DNA of 64,000 nucleotides from Desulfobacula sp. (GTDB lineage: Bacteria > Desulfobacterota > Desulfobacteria > Desulfobacterales > Desulfobacteraceae): the NCBI RefSeq assembly GCF_030611305.1, contig NZ_JAUWQB010000002.1:1-64000 (forward strand), in the 5' to 3' direction. The notes under the pieces are model-generated. The model was not told the origin of the DNA. It saw nothing but the letters and a program-made list of their open reading frames with translations, and searched no databases. Both the position numbers and the translations under genes were made by a program. Numbering within the stretch: the first letter of the stretch is position 1; each line of letters starts with the position of its first letter. Of the stretch, positions 36,610 through 46,527 are shown piece after piece.

Positions 36610-39600
36610 ATGGATATTATCCGTTTTTTTATCCATAAACCCGTAACTGTGGCAGTGGGCGTCATCCTGACGGTTCTGTTCGGTCTTATCGGGTTTCAAA
36701 AGCTTCCGGTCCAGCTTACGCCTGATGTCGAAACCCCGCTGATTACCGTGAACACGGCCTGGTATGGTGCCACACCCTATGAAATTGAAAAAGAGCTCAT
36801 TGAAAAGCAGGAAAAAGTTTTAAAAGGACTGCAGGGTCTCACCAAAATGGAGAGTTCCAGTTACAACGGCCTGGGTACCATCACTCTGTCCTTTAAAATC
36901 GGAACTAACCTTGATGACGCTTTGCTTAGGGTGTCCAATAAAATGTCCGAGGTGGGCAATTATCCGGAAAACGTAACCCGGCCGACCATAGAGTCTTCCG
37001 GGGCCAATAGTTCTCCCATTATCTGGATGGTCTTAAAGACAATACCAGGCAACACAGAGCCTATCAATCAATTCAAGACTTTTTTTGAAGATAATGTCCG
37101 GCAGCATCTGGAGCGGGTTAACGGAGTTGGCTCTCTCCTTGTATTTGGAGGCACTGATACCACTCTGGATGTGATCATTGATGCCCAGAAAATGGCCCGT
37201 TATAATGTGTCCATCAACCAGATCATTGCATCCATCCGCAGAGCAAATCAGAATATTTCCGCAGGAATTCTGGGCATGGCCAAGAAAAATTATCGCATCC
37301 GGACCATAAGCCAGTTTCAAACCCCGGAGGATGCCCTTGATGTGGTCATTTTTGATGATGGAATAAATCGGGTATACCTTGGAGACGTGGCACAGGTTGA
37401 AAAAGGCTATAAAAAAGAAGATGCCTCAGTACTGCACAGTGGAGAACAGGTGGTTGTGGTTGCAGTGAGAAAGGAAAAGGGAGCCAATGTTCTTAGCATG
37501 ACAGATGCCGTGGAAAAAGCGGTTCATGATTTGAATAAAACCATCCTTGCTGACAACAAGCTGATTTTGAAAATGGTTTATGATCAACGGCCATACATTA
37601 ATACTGCCACCAACCTGGTTAAACGCAATATCCTCATCGGCAGCCTACTGGCCATCTGTGTTCTTCTGCTGTTTTTAAGAAGTGTAAGGACCACATTGAT
37701 CACGGGCATTGCCATTCCCATTTCTGCCATTGGCTGTTTTGTTTTTCTATGGCTGCTGGGAAGGAACCTGAATGTTGTTAGTATGGCAGGGATTTCATTT
37801 GCCGTGGGCATGCTGGTGGATAACTCCATTGTGGTATTGGAAAATATTGACCGGCACCGCAAGACTGGCAAAAGCGCTTTTGATGCTGCCTATGAAGGGA
37901 CAAAAGAGGTGTGGGGGGCAGTCCTTGCTTCCACTGCAACCACTGTGGCTGTTTTTTTGCCGGTCATTTTTATCCAGGAAGAGGCAGGGCAATTGTTCCG
38001 GGATATTGCCATTGCCATTACTTCTTCCATTTTTTTAAGCCTCATTGTTTCCATTTCCGTGATTCCAACCCTGTTTAATCTGTTTTACAGGAAAAAAAAC
38101 AATATCAAAACCGGGTGGCTGCAAAAAAGCGTTGTGGGTTCCCTTCTGGCCGGCGGGATTTTGAAATTAAGCACCCTGTGCATGAAAAATACCCTTACCC
38201 GGCTGGCAACCATTATTTTATTTACAAGTCTTTCCATTGGTTTGACCTTCTATCTTTTGCCAAGTGCCGAATATCTGCCCCAGGGCAACAGAAACCTTAT
38301 TTTAAATATTCTCATTCCACCGCCTGGCTATTCTGTAGAAAAACTCAAAAGCATGGGTAAATATATATACAAAGAAACAGAACCTTATTTCAAAGAAGAT
38401 GGTAAAGATGGGTTCCCCCAGATTAAACATATGTTTTTTGTGGGCGCTGATCGTATCACTCTTTTTGGCGGGATCAGCACCCATGAAACCCGTGCCAAAG
38501 AGCTCATCCCCCTTTTCAGCCGGGTAATGGGCTCAATTCCCGGGGTCTTTGGCGTGAGCATTCAGGCGGGAATTTTCGAGTCTGGTATTGGAAAAGGCAG
38601 AACAGTGGATGTCAATATTTCAGGAAAGGGTATGGATGATATTATCCAGGCAGCATATGCTCTTTTCGGGACCATAACCGCAAAAATGGAAAACACCCAG
38701 GTCCGCCCCGTGCCATCCCTTGAAGCCAGTTATCCTGAAGTAAAAATCATTCCAAATAAGGAAAAACTGGCTGCCAATGGTCTTACAGCCCAAGATTTGG
38801 GTGTATATGTCGATATTCTGATGGATGGCCGTAAAATTGAGGAATATCGTCCCGAGGGAATCAAACAGGTTGACCTGGTACTCAAAGGCCGGCCCTCTTT
38901 TGCCAGCTCGCCGGAAGATATTTTAAACTCCACCATTGTCAACAGCTTTGGAGATCTGATCCGGGTCAGGGATGTGGCAGGGATAGAATATGGAGAGGGC
39001 ATGCCCCAGATAAATCACCTGGAGCGCAGCCGTACCATTACCCTGCAGGTTACCCCGCCTGCCGATCTGGCCCTACAGAGTGCCATGGAGCTGATTGAAA
39101 ATGATATTATCCCTTCTTTGGAAAAGACAGGAAAACTCAAAAATGTCAGGGTGGGTGTGGGCGGCAATGCAGACAAACTTGTGGAGACACGGCAGGCTCT
39201 TCAGTGGAACCTTCTTCTGGCTTTGATCATTACCTATCTTTTGATGGCAGCCTTGTTTGAAAACTTTTTATATCCCTTTATCATTCTTTTCACCGTACCC
39301 CTGGCTGCGGCTGGCGGTTTTGTCGGGCTTTATGCGGTTAACACCTTTATTGCTCCCCAGGGGTTTGATGTCCTGAGCATGCTGGGGTTTATTATTTTAA
39401 TCGGTACAGTGGTAAACAATGCGATTCTTATTGTCCACCAATCATTGAATAATGTCCGTTATAACGGCCTCTTCGGAAAAGAAGCAGTGGCAAATGCTGT
39501 CAAAATCAGAATCAGACCTATTTTCATGAGCGCCACAACCAGCCTTCTGGCCATGCTGCCCATGGTATTGTCTACCGGTTCAGGCAGCGAACTGTATCGT

Positions 39601-39732
39601 GGACTGGGATCGATTCTGCTTGGCGGTATCGCCATGTCAACGGTCTTTACCCTCTTTGTGATCCCTTCCCTGCTCGTTTTTGTCATTGATTCCGAAACAG
39701 ATAAAATCAAGAACTCAGAACAGCTCTCTTGA
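36610..39732 (+). CDS. RND-family efflux transporter, inner-membrane pump
   Basis: A 1040-residue AcrB/MexF-type pump. It has the N-terminal helix and PN1 start (QLTPDVETPLITVNTAWYG), two large periplasmic loops and two blocks of membrane helices. The proton-relay region in helix 4 reads GISFAVGMLVDNSIVVLENI. The second half repeats this with MLGFIILIGTVVNNAILIVH, where one of the usual charged residues is absent as in many RND pumps. It begins immediately after the adaptor stop. Substrate unknown. Confidence 0.93.
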   Translation: MDIIRFFIHKPVTVAVGVILTVLFGLIGFQKLPVQLTPDVETPLITVNTAWYGATPYEIEKELIEKQEKVLKGLQGLTKMESSSYNGLGTITLSFKIGTNLDDALLRVSNKMSEVGNYPENVTRPTIESSGANSSPIIWMVLKTIPGNTEPINQFKTFFEDNVRQHLERVNGVGSLLVFGGTDTTLDVIIDAQKMARYNVSINQIIASIRRANQNISAGILGMAKKNYRIRTISQFQTPEDALDVVIFDDGINRVYLGDVAQVEKGYKKEDASVLHSGEQVVVVAVRKEKGANVLSMTDAVEKAVHDLNKTILADNKLILKMVYDQRPYINTATNLVKRNILIGSLLAICVLLLFLRSVRTTLITGIAIPISAIGCFVFLWLLGRNLNVVSMAGISFAVGMLVDNSIVVLENIDRHRKTGKSAFDAAYEGTKEVWGAVLASTATTVAVFLPVIFIQEEAGQLFRDIAIAITSSIFLSLIVSISVIPTLFNLFYRKKNNIKTGWLQKSVVGSLLAGGILKLSTLCMKNTLTRLATIILFTSLSIGLTFYLLPSAEYLPQGNRNLILNILIPPPGYSVEKLKSMGKYIYKETEPYFKEDGKDGFPQIKHMFFVGADRITLFGGISTHETRAKELIPLFSRVMGSIPGVFGVSIQAGIFESGIGKGRTVDVNISGKGMDDIIQAAYALFGTITAKMENTQVRPVPSLEASYPEVKIIPNKEKLAANGLTAQDLGVYVDILMDGRKIEEYRPEGIKQVDLVLKGRPSFASSPEDILNSTIVNSFGDLIRVRDVAGIEYGEGMPQINHLERSRTITLQVTPPADLALQSAMELIENDIIPSLEKTGKLKNVRVGVGGNADKLVETRQALQWNLLLALIITYLLMAALFENFLYPFIILFTVPLAAAGGFVGLYAVNTFIAPQGFDVLSMLGFIILIGTVVNNAILIVHQSLNNVRYNGLFGKEAVANAVKIRIRPIFMSATTSLLAMLPMVLSTGSGSELYRGLGSILLGGIAMSTVFTLFVIPSLLVFVIDSETDKIKNSEQLS

Positions 39733-39798
39733 CCTTAAAGGGAAAATTATTTATCTTGTAAAATAAGGTAGTCCTTTATTTTAAAGAGAAAAGCTCAA

Positions 39799-41259
39799 AT
39801 GAATCAAAAAAAATATTTAATTTTTATCCTGGCCGGTTTTTGGTTTCTTTTTTTGGGAAACACTATTTATGCTTCTCAAAACAAGCAAAAAATCTATATC
39901 ATCCCTGTTTCAGGAACGGTGGAACCGGGCATGGCTGCCTATGTCAAAAGAGCATTGGAAGAGATCAAAAACGAAACAGATGCTGTTTTTGTGTTTAAAA
40001 TGGATACATTTGGCGGAAGGGTTGATTCGGCACTGGAGATTGTGGACACGATTTCCAATGTCCCAAAAGGTAAAACCATTGCATTTGTGGAAAAAAGAGC
40101 CATTTCCGCAGGCGCCCTGATTGCGCTTTCCTCAAATCTGTTATTTATGAAAGATAATACCATCCTGGGGGATTGTGCTCCCATCATCCAGACCCAGGAA
40201 GGCCAGAAAATGGCCGGAGAAAAAATTCAAACTGTTCTCAGGGCAAAATTTCGTGCCCTGGCAAAGAAAAACAATTATCCTGTAGTTCTGGCAGAGTCCA
40301 TGGTCACTATTGATATGGAAGTCTATGAGGTGGTTATGGACGGCCAAAAAAGTTTTATGAGGAAAAAAGCCTATGACGACCTGACAGAAGATGAGAAAAA
40401 AAAGATCACATCTAAAAAGACAATTGTGGCCAAGGGAGAGCTTTTAACCATGGATGATATTGAAGCCGTTGATCTTGGATTTTCTCAAAAAAGTGTTAAC
40501 GATATAGAGGAAGTGCTTTCAATTTTAGGCTATGAATCAACCCAGATCATTACTATTGAAGAATCCTGGTCTGAAACCTTTGTAAGGTTTTTGCAGCCGT
40601 TTTTACCAATACTTATGCTCATAGGAATCGGTGCCATATATACGGAAATAAAGGCCCCCGGGTTTGGCATACCCGGAATTGTCGGTATTACATGTCTTGG
40701 CCTGGTCTTTTTTGGTCAATACCTGGTGGGTCTTGCCGACTATACGGAATTGCTGCTCCTGATGATCGGTGTTCTGCTTCTTGGTGTAGAGGTGTTTGTC
40801 CTTCCCGGATTTGGTGTGGCAGGTATTACCGGTTTGATAGTGATTGCGGCAGGTCTTGTTCTTTCTTTTCAGGGGTTTGTGATTCCTGATCCTTCCTTTC
40901 CCTGGGAAGGCGCCTTGTTGATGAAAAATCTGGCCCAGGTATTGGGATCTTTTATGCTTGCCTTTTTAATTTCTCTGTTCATGATTCGTTTTGTTTTGCC
41001 AAGAGTTTCAAAAATAGTAAAAGGACCATATCTTGAGGCAACTTTATCGAATTCTCATGTAGACTCCACAACGCCTTTAGGTTTGAAAGCGGGAGATACA
41101 GGGATTGCCCATACATTTCTTCGTCCCTCAGGAAAGGTAATGATAAACAATAAAAAAATCGATGCCATCACCCAGGCTGAATTTATTGACCGGGGAACAC
41201 CGGTTGTGATTGACAGGGTTGAACATAATCGTGTAATAGTTAAACTCAAAACGTCTTAA
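39799..41259 (+). CDS. NfeD-family membrane-bound serine protease (long form)
   Basis: A 486-residue protein with a signal peptide (about 1-26), a ClpP-class protease domain (MDTFGGRVDSALEIVDTI; catalytic Ser-Ala-Gly in KRAISAGALIALSS; GDCAPI), a set of membrane helices (about 260-400) and a C-terminal soluble NfeD/OB-fold domain. This is the NfeD1b layout. It heads an operon with a short NfeD protein and flotillin FloA, a well-known partnership in bacterial membrane microdomains. Confidence 0.9.
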   Translation: MNQKKYLIFILAGFWFLFLGNTIYASQNKQKIYIIPVSGTVEPGMAAYVKRALEEIKNETDAVFVFKMDTFGGRVDSALEIVDTISNVPKGKTIAFVEKRAISAGALIALSSNLLFMKDNTILGDCAPIIQTQEGQKMAGEKIQTVLRAKFRALAKKNNYPVVLAESMVTIDMEVYEVVMDGQKSFMRKKAYDDLTEDEKKKITSKKTIVAKGELLTMDDIEAVDLGFSQKSVNDIEEVLSILGYESTQIITIEESWSETFVRFLQPFLPILMLIGIGAIYTEIKAPGFGIPGIVGITCLGLVFFGQYLVGLADYTELLLLMIGVLLLGVEVFVLPGFGVAGITGLIVIAAGLVLSFQGFVIPDPSFPWEGALLMKNLAQVLGSFMLAFLISLFMIRFVLPRVSKIVKGPYLEATLSNSHVDSTTPLGLKAGDTGIAHTFLRPSGKVMINNKKIDAITQAEFIDRGTPVVIDRVEHNRVIVKLKTS

Positions 41260-41275
41260 AATATAAAGGCCCTGA

Positions 41276-41752
41276 ATGAAACCCTATATCTTTCCCATTC
41301 TTCTTCAGATAATTGGAATTTTGGTCGTCATTGCTGAAATTTTTATTCCATCATTGGGGCTGCTGTCGGCAATTGCACTCAGCGTGTTTTTTTATTCCTT
41401 ATACCTTGTATTTACAACCATATCCACGACAACTGGATTGATTTTTATTGGCCTGGACATTGTCCTTGTGCCCCTGTTAATTATTGTCGGATTGAAAATA
41501 CTGGCCAAGTCCCCTTTGGCACTGAGGCGGAAATTATCAAAACAGGACGGGGTGGTTTCACAAAAACAGGGGCTGGAAGCATATATTAATATGAAAGGAA
41601 AATCAGTCACCAATCTTCGCCCGGCAGGAATAGCCAAGATAAACTCACAACGTTTGGATGTGGTGACTGATGGGGAATATATTGATGCGGATACAAAAAT
41701 TGTTGTCACAGGTGTCACAGGTAATCAGATTATAGTAGGAAAACAACTTTAA
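41276..41752 (+). CDS. Short NfeD-domain membrane protein
   Basis: A 158-residue protein with two or three N-terminal membrane helices and a C-terminal OB-fold NfeD domain (GIAKINSQRLDVVTDGEYID then IVVTGVTGNQIIVGK). It starts 16 nt after the long NfeD gene and 18 nt before floA. The same gene order occurs in the yqeZ-yqfA-yqfB operon type. It likely helps place flotillin in the membrane. Confidence 0.88.
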   Translation: MKPYIFPILLQIIGILVVIAEIFIPSLGLLSAIALSVFFYSLYLVFTTISTTTGLIFIGLDIVLVPLLIIVGLKILAKSPLALRRKLSKQDGVVSQKQGLEAYINMKGKSVTNLRPAGIAKINSQRLDVVTDGEYIDADTKIVVTGVTGNQIIVGKQL

Positions 41753-41770
41753 ATATAGGAGATAGGTACA

Positions 41771-42757
41771 ATGGATATTATGTTCGTTTTGTTAATTATT
41801 GCAGGAATTATCGGCCTGGCACTGTTTTATTTTATTTTTTCATATATAGCTTTGTGGCTACAGGCATTGGTGTCCGGTGCAAAGGTCGGGCTGCTAAATA
41901 TTATCTTTATGAGGCTTAGAAAGGTTCCGCCAAAGCTGGTTGTTGAATCCAAAATCATGGCCGTCAAAGCTGGTATTGAAATACCCACTGACAGTCTTGA
42001 GTCCCACTTTCTTGCCGGTGGTAATGTCGGTCGTGTTGTCCAGGCACTCATTGCAGCTGACAAAGCCAATATTGAACTTACTTTTAATCGGGCTGTTGCC
42101 ATAGATCTTGCCGGCCGGGATGTGCTTGAGGCCGTCAGGATGTCCGTCAATCCAAAGATTATTGAGACCCCCCTTGTGACAGCCATGGCAAAAGATGGCA
42201 TTCAGCTGAGAGCCATCTCAAGAGTCACTGTTCGGGCCAATATCGACCGCCTTGTAGGTGGGGCTGGAGAAGAAACCATTCTTGCAAGGGTGGGAGAAGG
42301 TATTGTGACCACCATCGGGTCGGCTGTAACCCATAAGGAGGTGCTTGAAAATCCTGATTCGATATCAAAAACAGTTTTGAAAAAAGGCCTGGATGCAGGA
42401 ACTGCCTATGAAATCTTATCCATTGATATTGCAGATGTGGATGTGGGTAAAAATATAGGGGCCGAACTTGAAACTGACCGGGCCGAGGCAGACAAGAAAA
42501 TTGCCCAGGCAAAAGCCGAGGAAAAGCGTGCCATGGCCTTTGCCCAGGAACAGGAGATGAGAGCCCGGGTTCAGGAAATGCGTGCCAAGGTAGTAGAAGC
42601 AGAGGCCCAGGTGCCCCTGGCAATGGCAGAAGCCTTTAGAAGCGGTAATATGGGTATTATGGATTATTACAGGATGCAGAATATTTCCGCAGATACCAAA
42701 ATGAGAGACCAGATTGCAACACCTGAGTCAGACTCAGACCAGGACCCTAAAAAATAA
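41771..42757 (+). CDS. floA: Flotillin-like protein FloA
   Basis: A 328-residue SPFH-superfamily protein. The N-terminal hairpin region (about 1-30) anchors it. The FloA signatures [20 protein letters not shown] and [20 protein letters not shown] follow, and the C-terminus has an EA-rich coiled coil ([20 protein letters not shown]) for oligomerisation. AGGAGATAGGT precedes the ATG. It scaffolds membrane domains; the two NfeD genes upstream support this call. Confidence 0.93.
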   Translation: MDIMFVLLIIAGIIGLALFYFIFSYIALWLQALVSGAKVGLLNIIFMRLRKVPPKLVVESKIMAVKAGIEIPTDSLESHFLAGGNVGRVVQALIAADKANIELTFNRAVAIDLAGRDVLEAVRMSVNPKIIETPLVTAMAKDGIQLRAISRVTVRANIDRLVGGAGEETILARVGEGIVTTIGSAVTHKEVLENPDSISKTVLKKGLDAGTAYEILSIDIADVDVGKNIGAELETDRAEADKKIAQAKAEEKRAMAFAQEQEMRARVQEMRAKVVEAEAQVPLAMAEAFRSGNMGIMDYYRMQNISADTKMRDQIATPESDSDQDPKK

Positions 42758-42766
42758 CTCAAACAA

Positions 42767-42803
42767 ACCGGTCCCTTCACCTTTTCAAAGGGCGGGGACC
42801 GGT
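42767..42803 (+). other. Stem-loop after floA
   Basis: ACCGGTCCC (42767-42775) pairs with GGGACCGGT (42795-42803). No T run follows. It sits between floA and the next gene and may be an RNA-processing or partial-termination element. Confidence 0.4.
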
Positions 42804-42823
42804 GACCAATAAAGGACTGATCC

Positions 42824-43315
42824 ATGGATTTTGATAAAATCATTGTCTTTCTTTTTGTCATGGCCTTTTTTGTATTGCCGTCACTTATAAAGCAGATTCT
42901 GGCCAGAAAGAAAAAGACGGCTGCACCAAAAACAATTAAAAAAAATCCATCCATAATTGATCGGATCGGTGAGCAGATCCGCCAGTTTGTCAAGGACCTT
43001 GAAGAACAGGCCCGGCAACAAAAGGAAGGGATTAAGGAACAGGATACGGGTTGGGAAACTCTTGCAGAAGATGAAGAATCCCCCCCTGTCTTTGAAAGTG
43101 TCGGTGAGGATGCTGATTTCAGGGAGCCTGAACCTAAAGAAGTAGACCGCCCGCTAAAAAAGAGGATTCACTCTCGAAGATCCGTACAAGAACCTTACAT
43201 TAAAGAGCCTTTGTATCCTTTGCGGGAAAAGTATTGTTTTAAATTCAATCCATTACAAAATGCCGTTATCTGGTCTGAAATCCTGTCCAAACCCTTGGCA
43301 TTGAAGGATAAATAG
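42824..43315 (+). CDS. Hypothetical single-pass membrane protein
   Basis: A 163-residue protein with one N-terminal membrane helix (IIVFLFVMAFFVLPSLIKQI), then a highly charged cytoplasmic part rich in Lys and Glu and a less charged C-terminal end (about 125-163, including YCFKFNPLQNAVIWSEILS). AAAGGACTGATCC precedes the ATG. It follows floA by 66 nt across a stem-loop, so it may be a fourth member of the flotillin operon. No family recognised. Confidence 0.65.
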   Translation: MDFDKIIVFLFVMAFFVLPSLIKQILARKKKTAAPKTIKKNPSIIDRIGEQIRQFVKDLEEQARQQKEGIKEQDTGWETLAEDEESPPVFESVGEDADFREPEPKEVDRPLKKRIHSRRSVQEPYIKEPLYPLREKYCFKFNPLQNAVIWSEILSKPLALKDK

Positions 43316-43332
43316 AAAAGTTTTTCGGGATG

Positions 43333-43458
43333 TTATCTTGCCATATAGTTTTTAAATATTTTTTCATGGGAGATATATATTTCCCTGTCAGGATCTGTAA
43401 GATATTGGCGAATGGCATCGACCCGTTTTAATAGTTCACCTTCTGCCCGTTTCCTCAT
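43333..43458 (-). CDS. Small basic protein or gene remnant
   Basis: A minus-strand frame whose ATG-initiated part is 41 residues (MRKRAEGELLKRVDAIRQYL onward, ending IFKNYMAR). The frame is open for another 25 codons upstream but has no start there, so it may be the 3' end of a decayed gene. Amphipathic and basic. The rest of 43459-43713 shows nothing else. Confidence 0.3.
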   Translation of the reverse strand: MRKRAEGELLKRVDAIRQYLTDPDREIYISHEKIFKNYMAR

Positions 43459-43713
43459 TTCCTTTTTTGTCCGGATAATATTTTCTTTAAGATTTGGTGT
43501 TCTTTTTGCTGATCCTTTCTTATTGATAAATGCTAGGTGTTATATAAAAAAGTTATGAGTTTATAAAACGTTAACTATTTGAAGTTATTACTGAATTTGC
43601 GATCAAATGAAAAAAGAATAGTATGAAGCTCAATATATAATGCAAGTATACATCAAGGTATATAACCAGTCAAAAATTATTTACTGCAATTCGTTTAAGA
43701 AAGAAGAGGAAAA

Positions 43714-45129
43714 TTAAGTTGTGGCCGCACTTCGGATTGATGAGATCAATTTTTTGATATCATTCATTTTTGTTGCAGGATTGATAATAACAATTCTAAG
43801 ATACCGTTTAGCATTTAACTCAGTGGAAGAAATATAAAAGCTGCCCTCTTCAATTAAATGATCTCGCAACATGATCTGGACATCATCGGGCGCCTTAAAT
43901 CTGAAACAGAGAATATTGCTTTCAGGTCGCACAGGCACTTCAAAATCAGGTTGTGCAGTTATGTATTCAAAAGCCTGCCGGGTAAGATCATATGTGTTGT
44001 CAATATAGACTTCCATTCCTTTTTCACCAATGGCTGCAAGTGTCATATAAAATTTTAAACCAAGTCCCGCCTTTGTACATTCAATCACCTGCCCGATAAA
44101 ATCAAACCCAGGTTGTTTTTTTTCATGAAAAAGATAGCTGGCCTTGTGTTCAAATGTATGGTCCAGGGCAGCAGCATTTTTTACCAGCAAAGCAGCACAT
44201 ATACCAGGGGTTCTTAACATCTTATGAGCATCAATGATCATGGAGTCTGCTTTTAGGATGCCATGAAGATATGTTTTGTATTTATTGGAAAAAAGCGCAT
44301 TTCCGCCATGGGCACCGTCAACATGGAACCATATATCTTTTTCTCTGCAAAAATCAGCAATTTCATCAATGGGATCATAAAGGCCCGTGCCCGTGGAACA
44401 GGCATTGGCAACAAGAGTGACAATCCGCTTTCCATTGTTGACGGCTTTTTGAAAGGCGTTGTCTATTTTTGAAACCATCACACGGCCATGGATATCTGTC
44501 TCAAGGCGAATCACGTTATTTTCACCAATTCCGATAATCCCCGCAGCCTTTGCAATTGAGTAATGGGAGGATTCAGGGGCAAGGATAACAAGATCAGATG
44601 GATTGCCGTTTTCTCTAACGGTGCTGTCCAGATGATTTCTGGCGGTTAAAAGCGCGGTCATATTAGCAAGAGAGCCCCCATGGGTTAACACGCCGCCACC
44701 ATGAAAAAAAGACAGTCTTTTTTCAATATCATTGGGCATGGGTTTCCACCCGATTTTTTCCAATAAATAGTTGATCATAAAAAATTCAATGGCCGCTGCC
44801 GCCGGACCCATTTCGTAGATGGCCATGGCATTGTTGGTAAATCCGTCAATCAATGATCCAAGAGCTCCAGTTGGATGGGATATCCCTACTTGGTGGGCCA
44901 AATACCCCGGATGATGCAGCCTTGTTGTATTGTCAAGATAGTCTTTTAAGAAAGAATCAAGCCTTCCACCGGACAAATCCCCGTTTTCCAGGTGGGTGGC
45001 AAGGCTTAGCTTTTCATGAAGTTCGCTGATGGTCAGTTGTCTGATGACCGGTTTTTCTATATTAATACTTTGATTATAATATTCATCGAGGTGACTTAAA
45101 ACACTTTTTCCGTCTTCATAAAAACTCAT
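43714..45129 (-). CDS. PLP-dependent group II decarboxylase
   Basis: A 471-residue enzyme of the aromatic-amino-acid / glutamate / diaminobutyrate decarboxylase group. Visible are HVDGAHGGNALFSNKY (cofactor Asp) and the PLP lysine in IDAHKMLRTPG. The N-terminal half has TRLHHPGYLAHQVGISHPTG and LGSLIDGFTNNAMAIYEMGP. It should convert an amino acid to an amine. The substrate is not decided by sequence alone. It is preceded, on the same strand, by an O-methyltransferase-like gene 72 nt upstream, so the amine or its derivative may be methylated. Confidence 0.87.
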   Translation of the reverse strand: MSFYEDGKSVLSHLDEYYNQSINIEKPVIRQLTISELHEKLSLATHLENGDLSGGRLDSFLKDYLDNTTRLHHPGYLAHQVGISHPTGALGSLIDGFTNNAMAIYEMGPAAAAIEFFMINYLLEKIGWKPMPNDIEKRLSFFHGGGVLTHGGSLANMTALLTARNHLDSTVRENGNPSDLVILAPESSHYSIAKAAGIIGIGENNVIRLETDIHGRVMVSKIDNAFQKAVNNGKRIVTLVANACSTGTGLYDPIDEIADFCREKDIWFHVDGAHGGNALFSNKYKTYLHGILKADSMIIDAHKMLRTPGICAALLVKNAAALDHTFEHKASYLFHEKKQPGFDFIGQVIECTKAGLGLKFYMTLAAIGEKGMEVYIDNTYDLTRQAFEYITAQPDFEVPVRPESNILCFRFKAPDDVQIMLRDHLIEEGSFYISSTELNAKRYLRIVIINPATKMNDIKKLISSIRSAATT

Positions 45130-45201
45130 ATCTTACTCCATTTTGCAGATCATATCGTTTCTTTTAGCCATTGTTGATGAAGCCAGAACCTAGGCTTTTA
45201 T

Positions 45202-46206
45202 TTATGAAGTAATACCGCTTAAAATACCGGATTGCGTCGGCCCCTCAAAAGAAAGTCGTTTAATGTTTTTTACCCCATGTGCTTTGAGCATGTCGGATAT
45301 TTGGGGTTCACTGTATGACTGGCCTTCTGGTGTTCCCAAATACATATTGATGGAAAAAAGAGCCGGAAATAACGGGCCGTCCATATTGTCATTCAGGATA
45401 AAATCATGGATATAAATTTTGCTTTTAGGCTTTAAAGCCGAAACTGCCTTTCCAATGATTTCTTGAGCCTGTTCCGGTCCTTCCCCATGGAGGATGTGGG
45501 AGAGCCAGGCAGCATCAAAGGCACCGGGGTAAGTAAATCCATCTTCGATATAATTTCCTGATATGAAATCGACCCGGTCTGAAACATTAAATTTATTGAT
45601 TGTTTTCTCAGCAAAGGGACGGGTGGTCTCAAGGTCATAGACAGACGCGCTTAATTCAGGGTTGGCAAGGCAGAAATGAATAGCATAGGTTCCGGGGCCT
45701 CCGCCAAAATCAAGAAGTCTTTTACAACTTGAAAGGTCAAGCTCTTTTGACAGCTTGGGCGCAACGGCCATGCCGATATTAAACATGCCCATTAAAAAGC
45801 TTTCCCGCCGTTTTTCATCGGAAAAGGAAGACCTGCGCCTGGTTTGCCTTCCTTCAATAATGGCCGTGTCCATTTTATGCCATGACTCCATCAGATGATG
45901 GTGGTGCATGATCATAAATCCGAGATATTGCGGGGAGTCTTTTGAAAGAAAGGTTAAGGCTGGGGGAGAATTGGAATATGTCCCCTCTTTTTTTACAAGG
46001 AGCTCTAATGCAGACAGCGCATTTAACAGCATGGAAAGGCCTCTTCTGTCTACCTTCAGCTTTTCATTGATGTCATCAACAGATAAGGCATCTGATCCGA
46101 TAGCTGTGAAAATATCAAGTTTTACACCGGTGTGAAGTGTGCAGGTTTTCCAGTAATATCCTGACATTTCAAGAAGACTTCCCGGATTCCAGTTAAACTG
46201 TTTCAT
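45202..46206 (-). CDS. SAM-dependent O-methyltransferase-like protein
   Basis: A 334-residue methyltransferase of the plant/ASMT-like Methyltransf_2 type: an N-terminal dimerisation helix-turn-helix (KLDIFTAIGSDALSVDDINE) followed by a Rossmann domain with the SAM motif LLDFGGGPGTYAIHF and LSHILHGEG. ATG 46206 follows GGGGAATAC; the upstream in-frame start is rejected. Catalytic residues cannot be confirmed. It lies before the decarboxylase on the same strand. Confidence 0.83.
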   Translation of the reverse strand: MKQFNWNPGSLLEMSGYYWKTCTLHTGVKLDIFTAIGSDALSVDDINEKLKVDRRGLSMLLNALSALELLVKKEGTYSNSPPALTFLSKDSPQYLGFMIMHHHHLMESWHKMDTAIIEGRQTRRRSSFSDEKRRESFLMGMFNIGMAVAPKLSKELDLSSCKRLLDFGGGPGTYAIHFCLANPELSASVYDLETTRPFAEKTINKFNVSDRVDFISGNYIEDGFTYPGAFDAAWLSHILHGEGPEQAQEIIGKAVSALKPKSKIYIHDFILNDNMDGPLFPALFSINMYLGTPEGQSYSEPQISDMLKAHGVKNIKRLSFEGPTQSGILSGITS

Positions 46207-46527
46207 GTATTCCCCTTTCTTTAAAAAATATGGATTGTCAATTACGTTAATCCCGATGCTCGCTTTGTCATAAGAATGGAACAAAAGGATTATACCGGAC
46301 AATCCGGTTTCAAACAAGACGGAATGTGGGAAGACTTCAGGATTTGAAAGTAAAGACTTGTATTAAAATCCTTGGAGTTTTTACAATTAAAGTCAAATAT
46401 AAGATGCTGGGCTTCCCAACATTTTTTTGTTTTGTAAATTTGATTTAAAAGTGATAGGAGATTTTATAATCATGCTTGACTGGAAGTTAAGGATTTTTTT
46501 AATCATCCAATTTTTTAAGAGGTAAAG

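Noticed and set aside
42225-42623. Proline-rich minus-strand frame opposite floA
   Set aside because: Composition is an artefact of the antisense strand of an alanine/glutamate-rich coiled coil.
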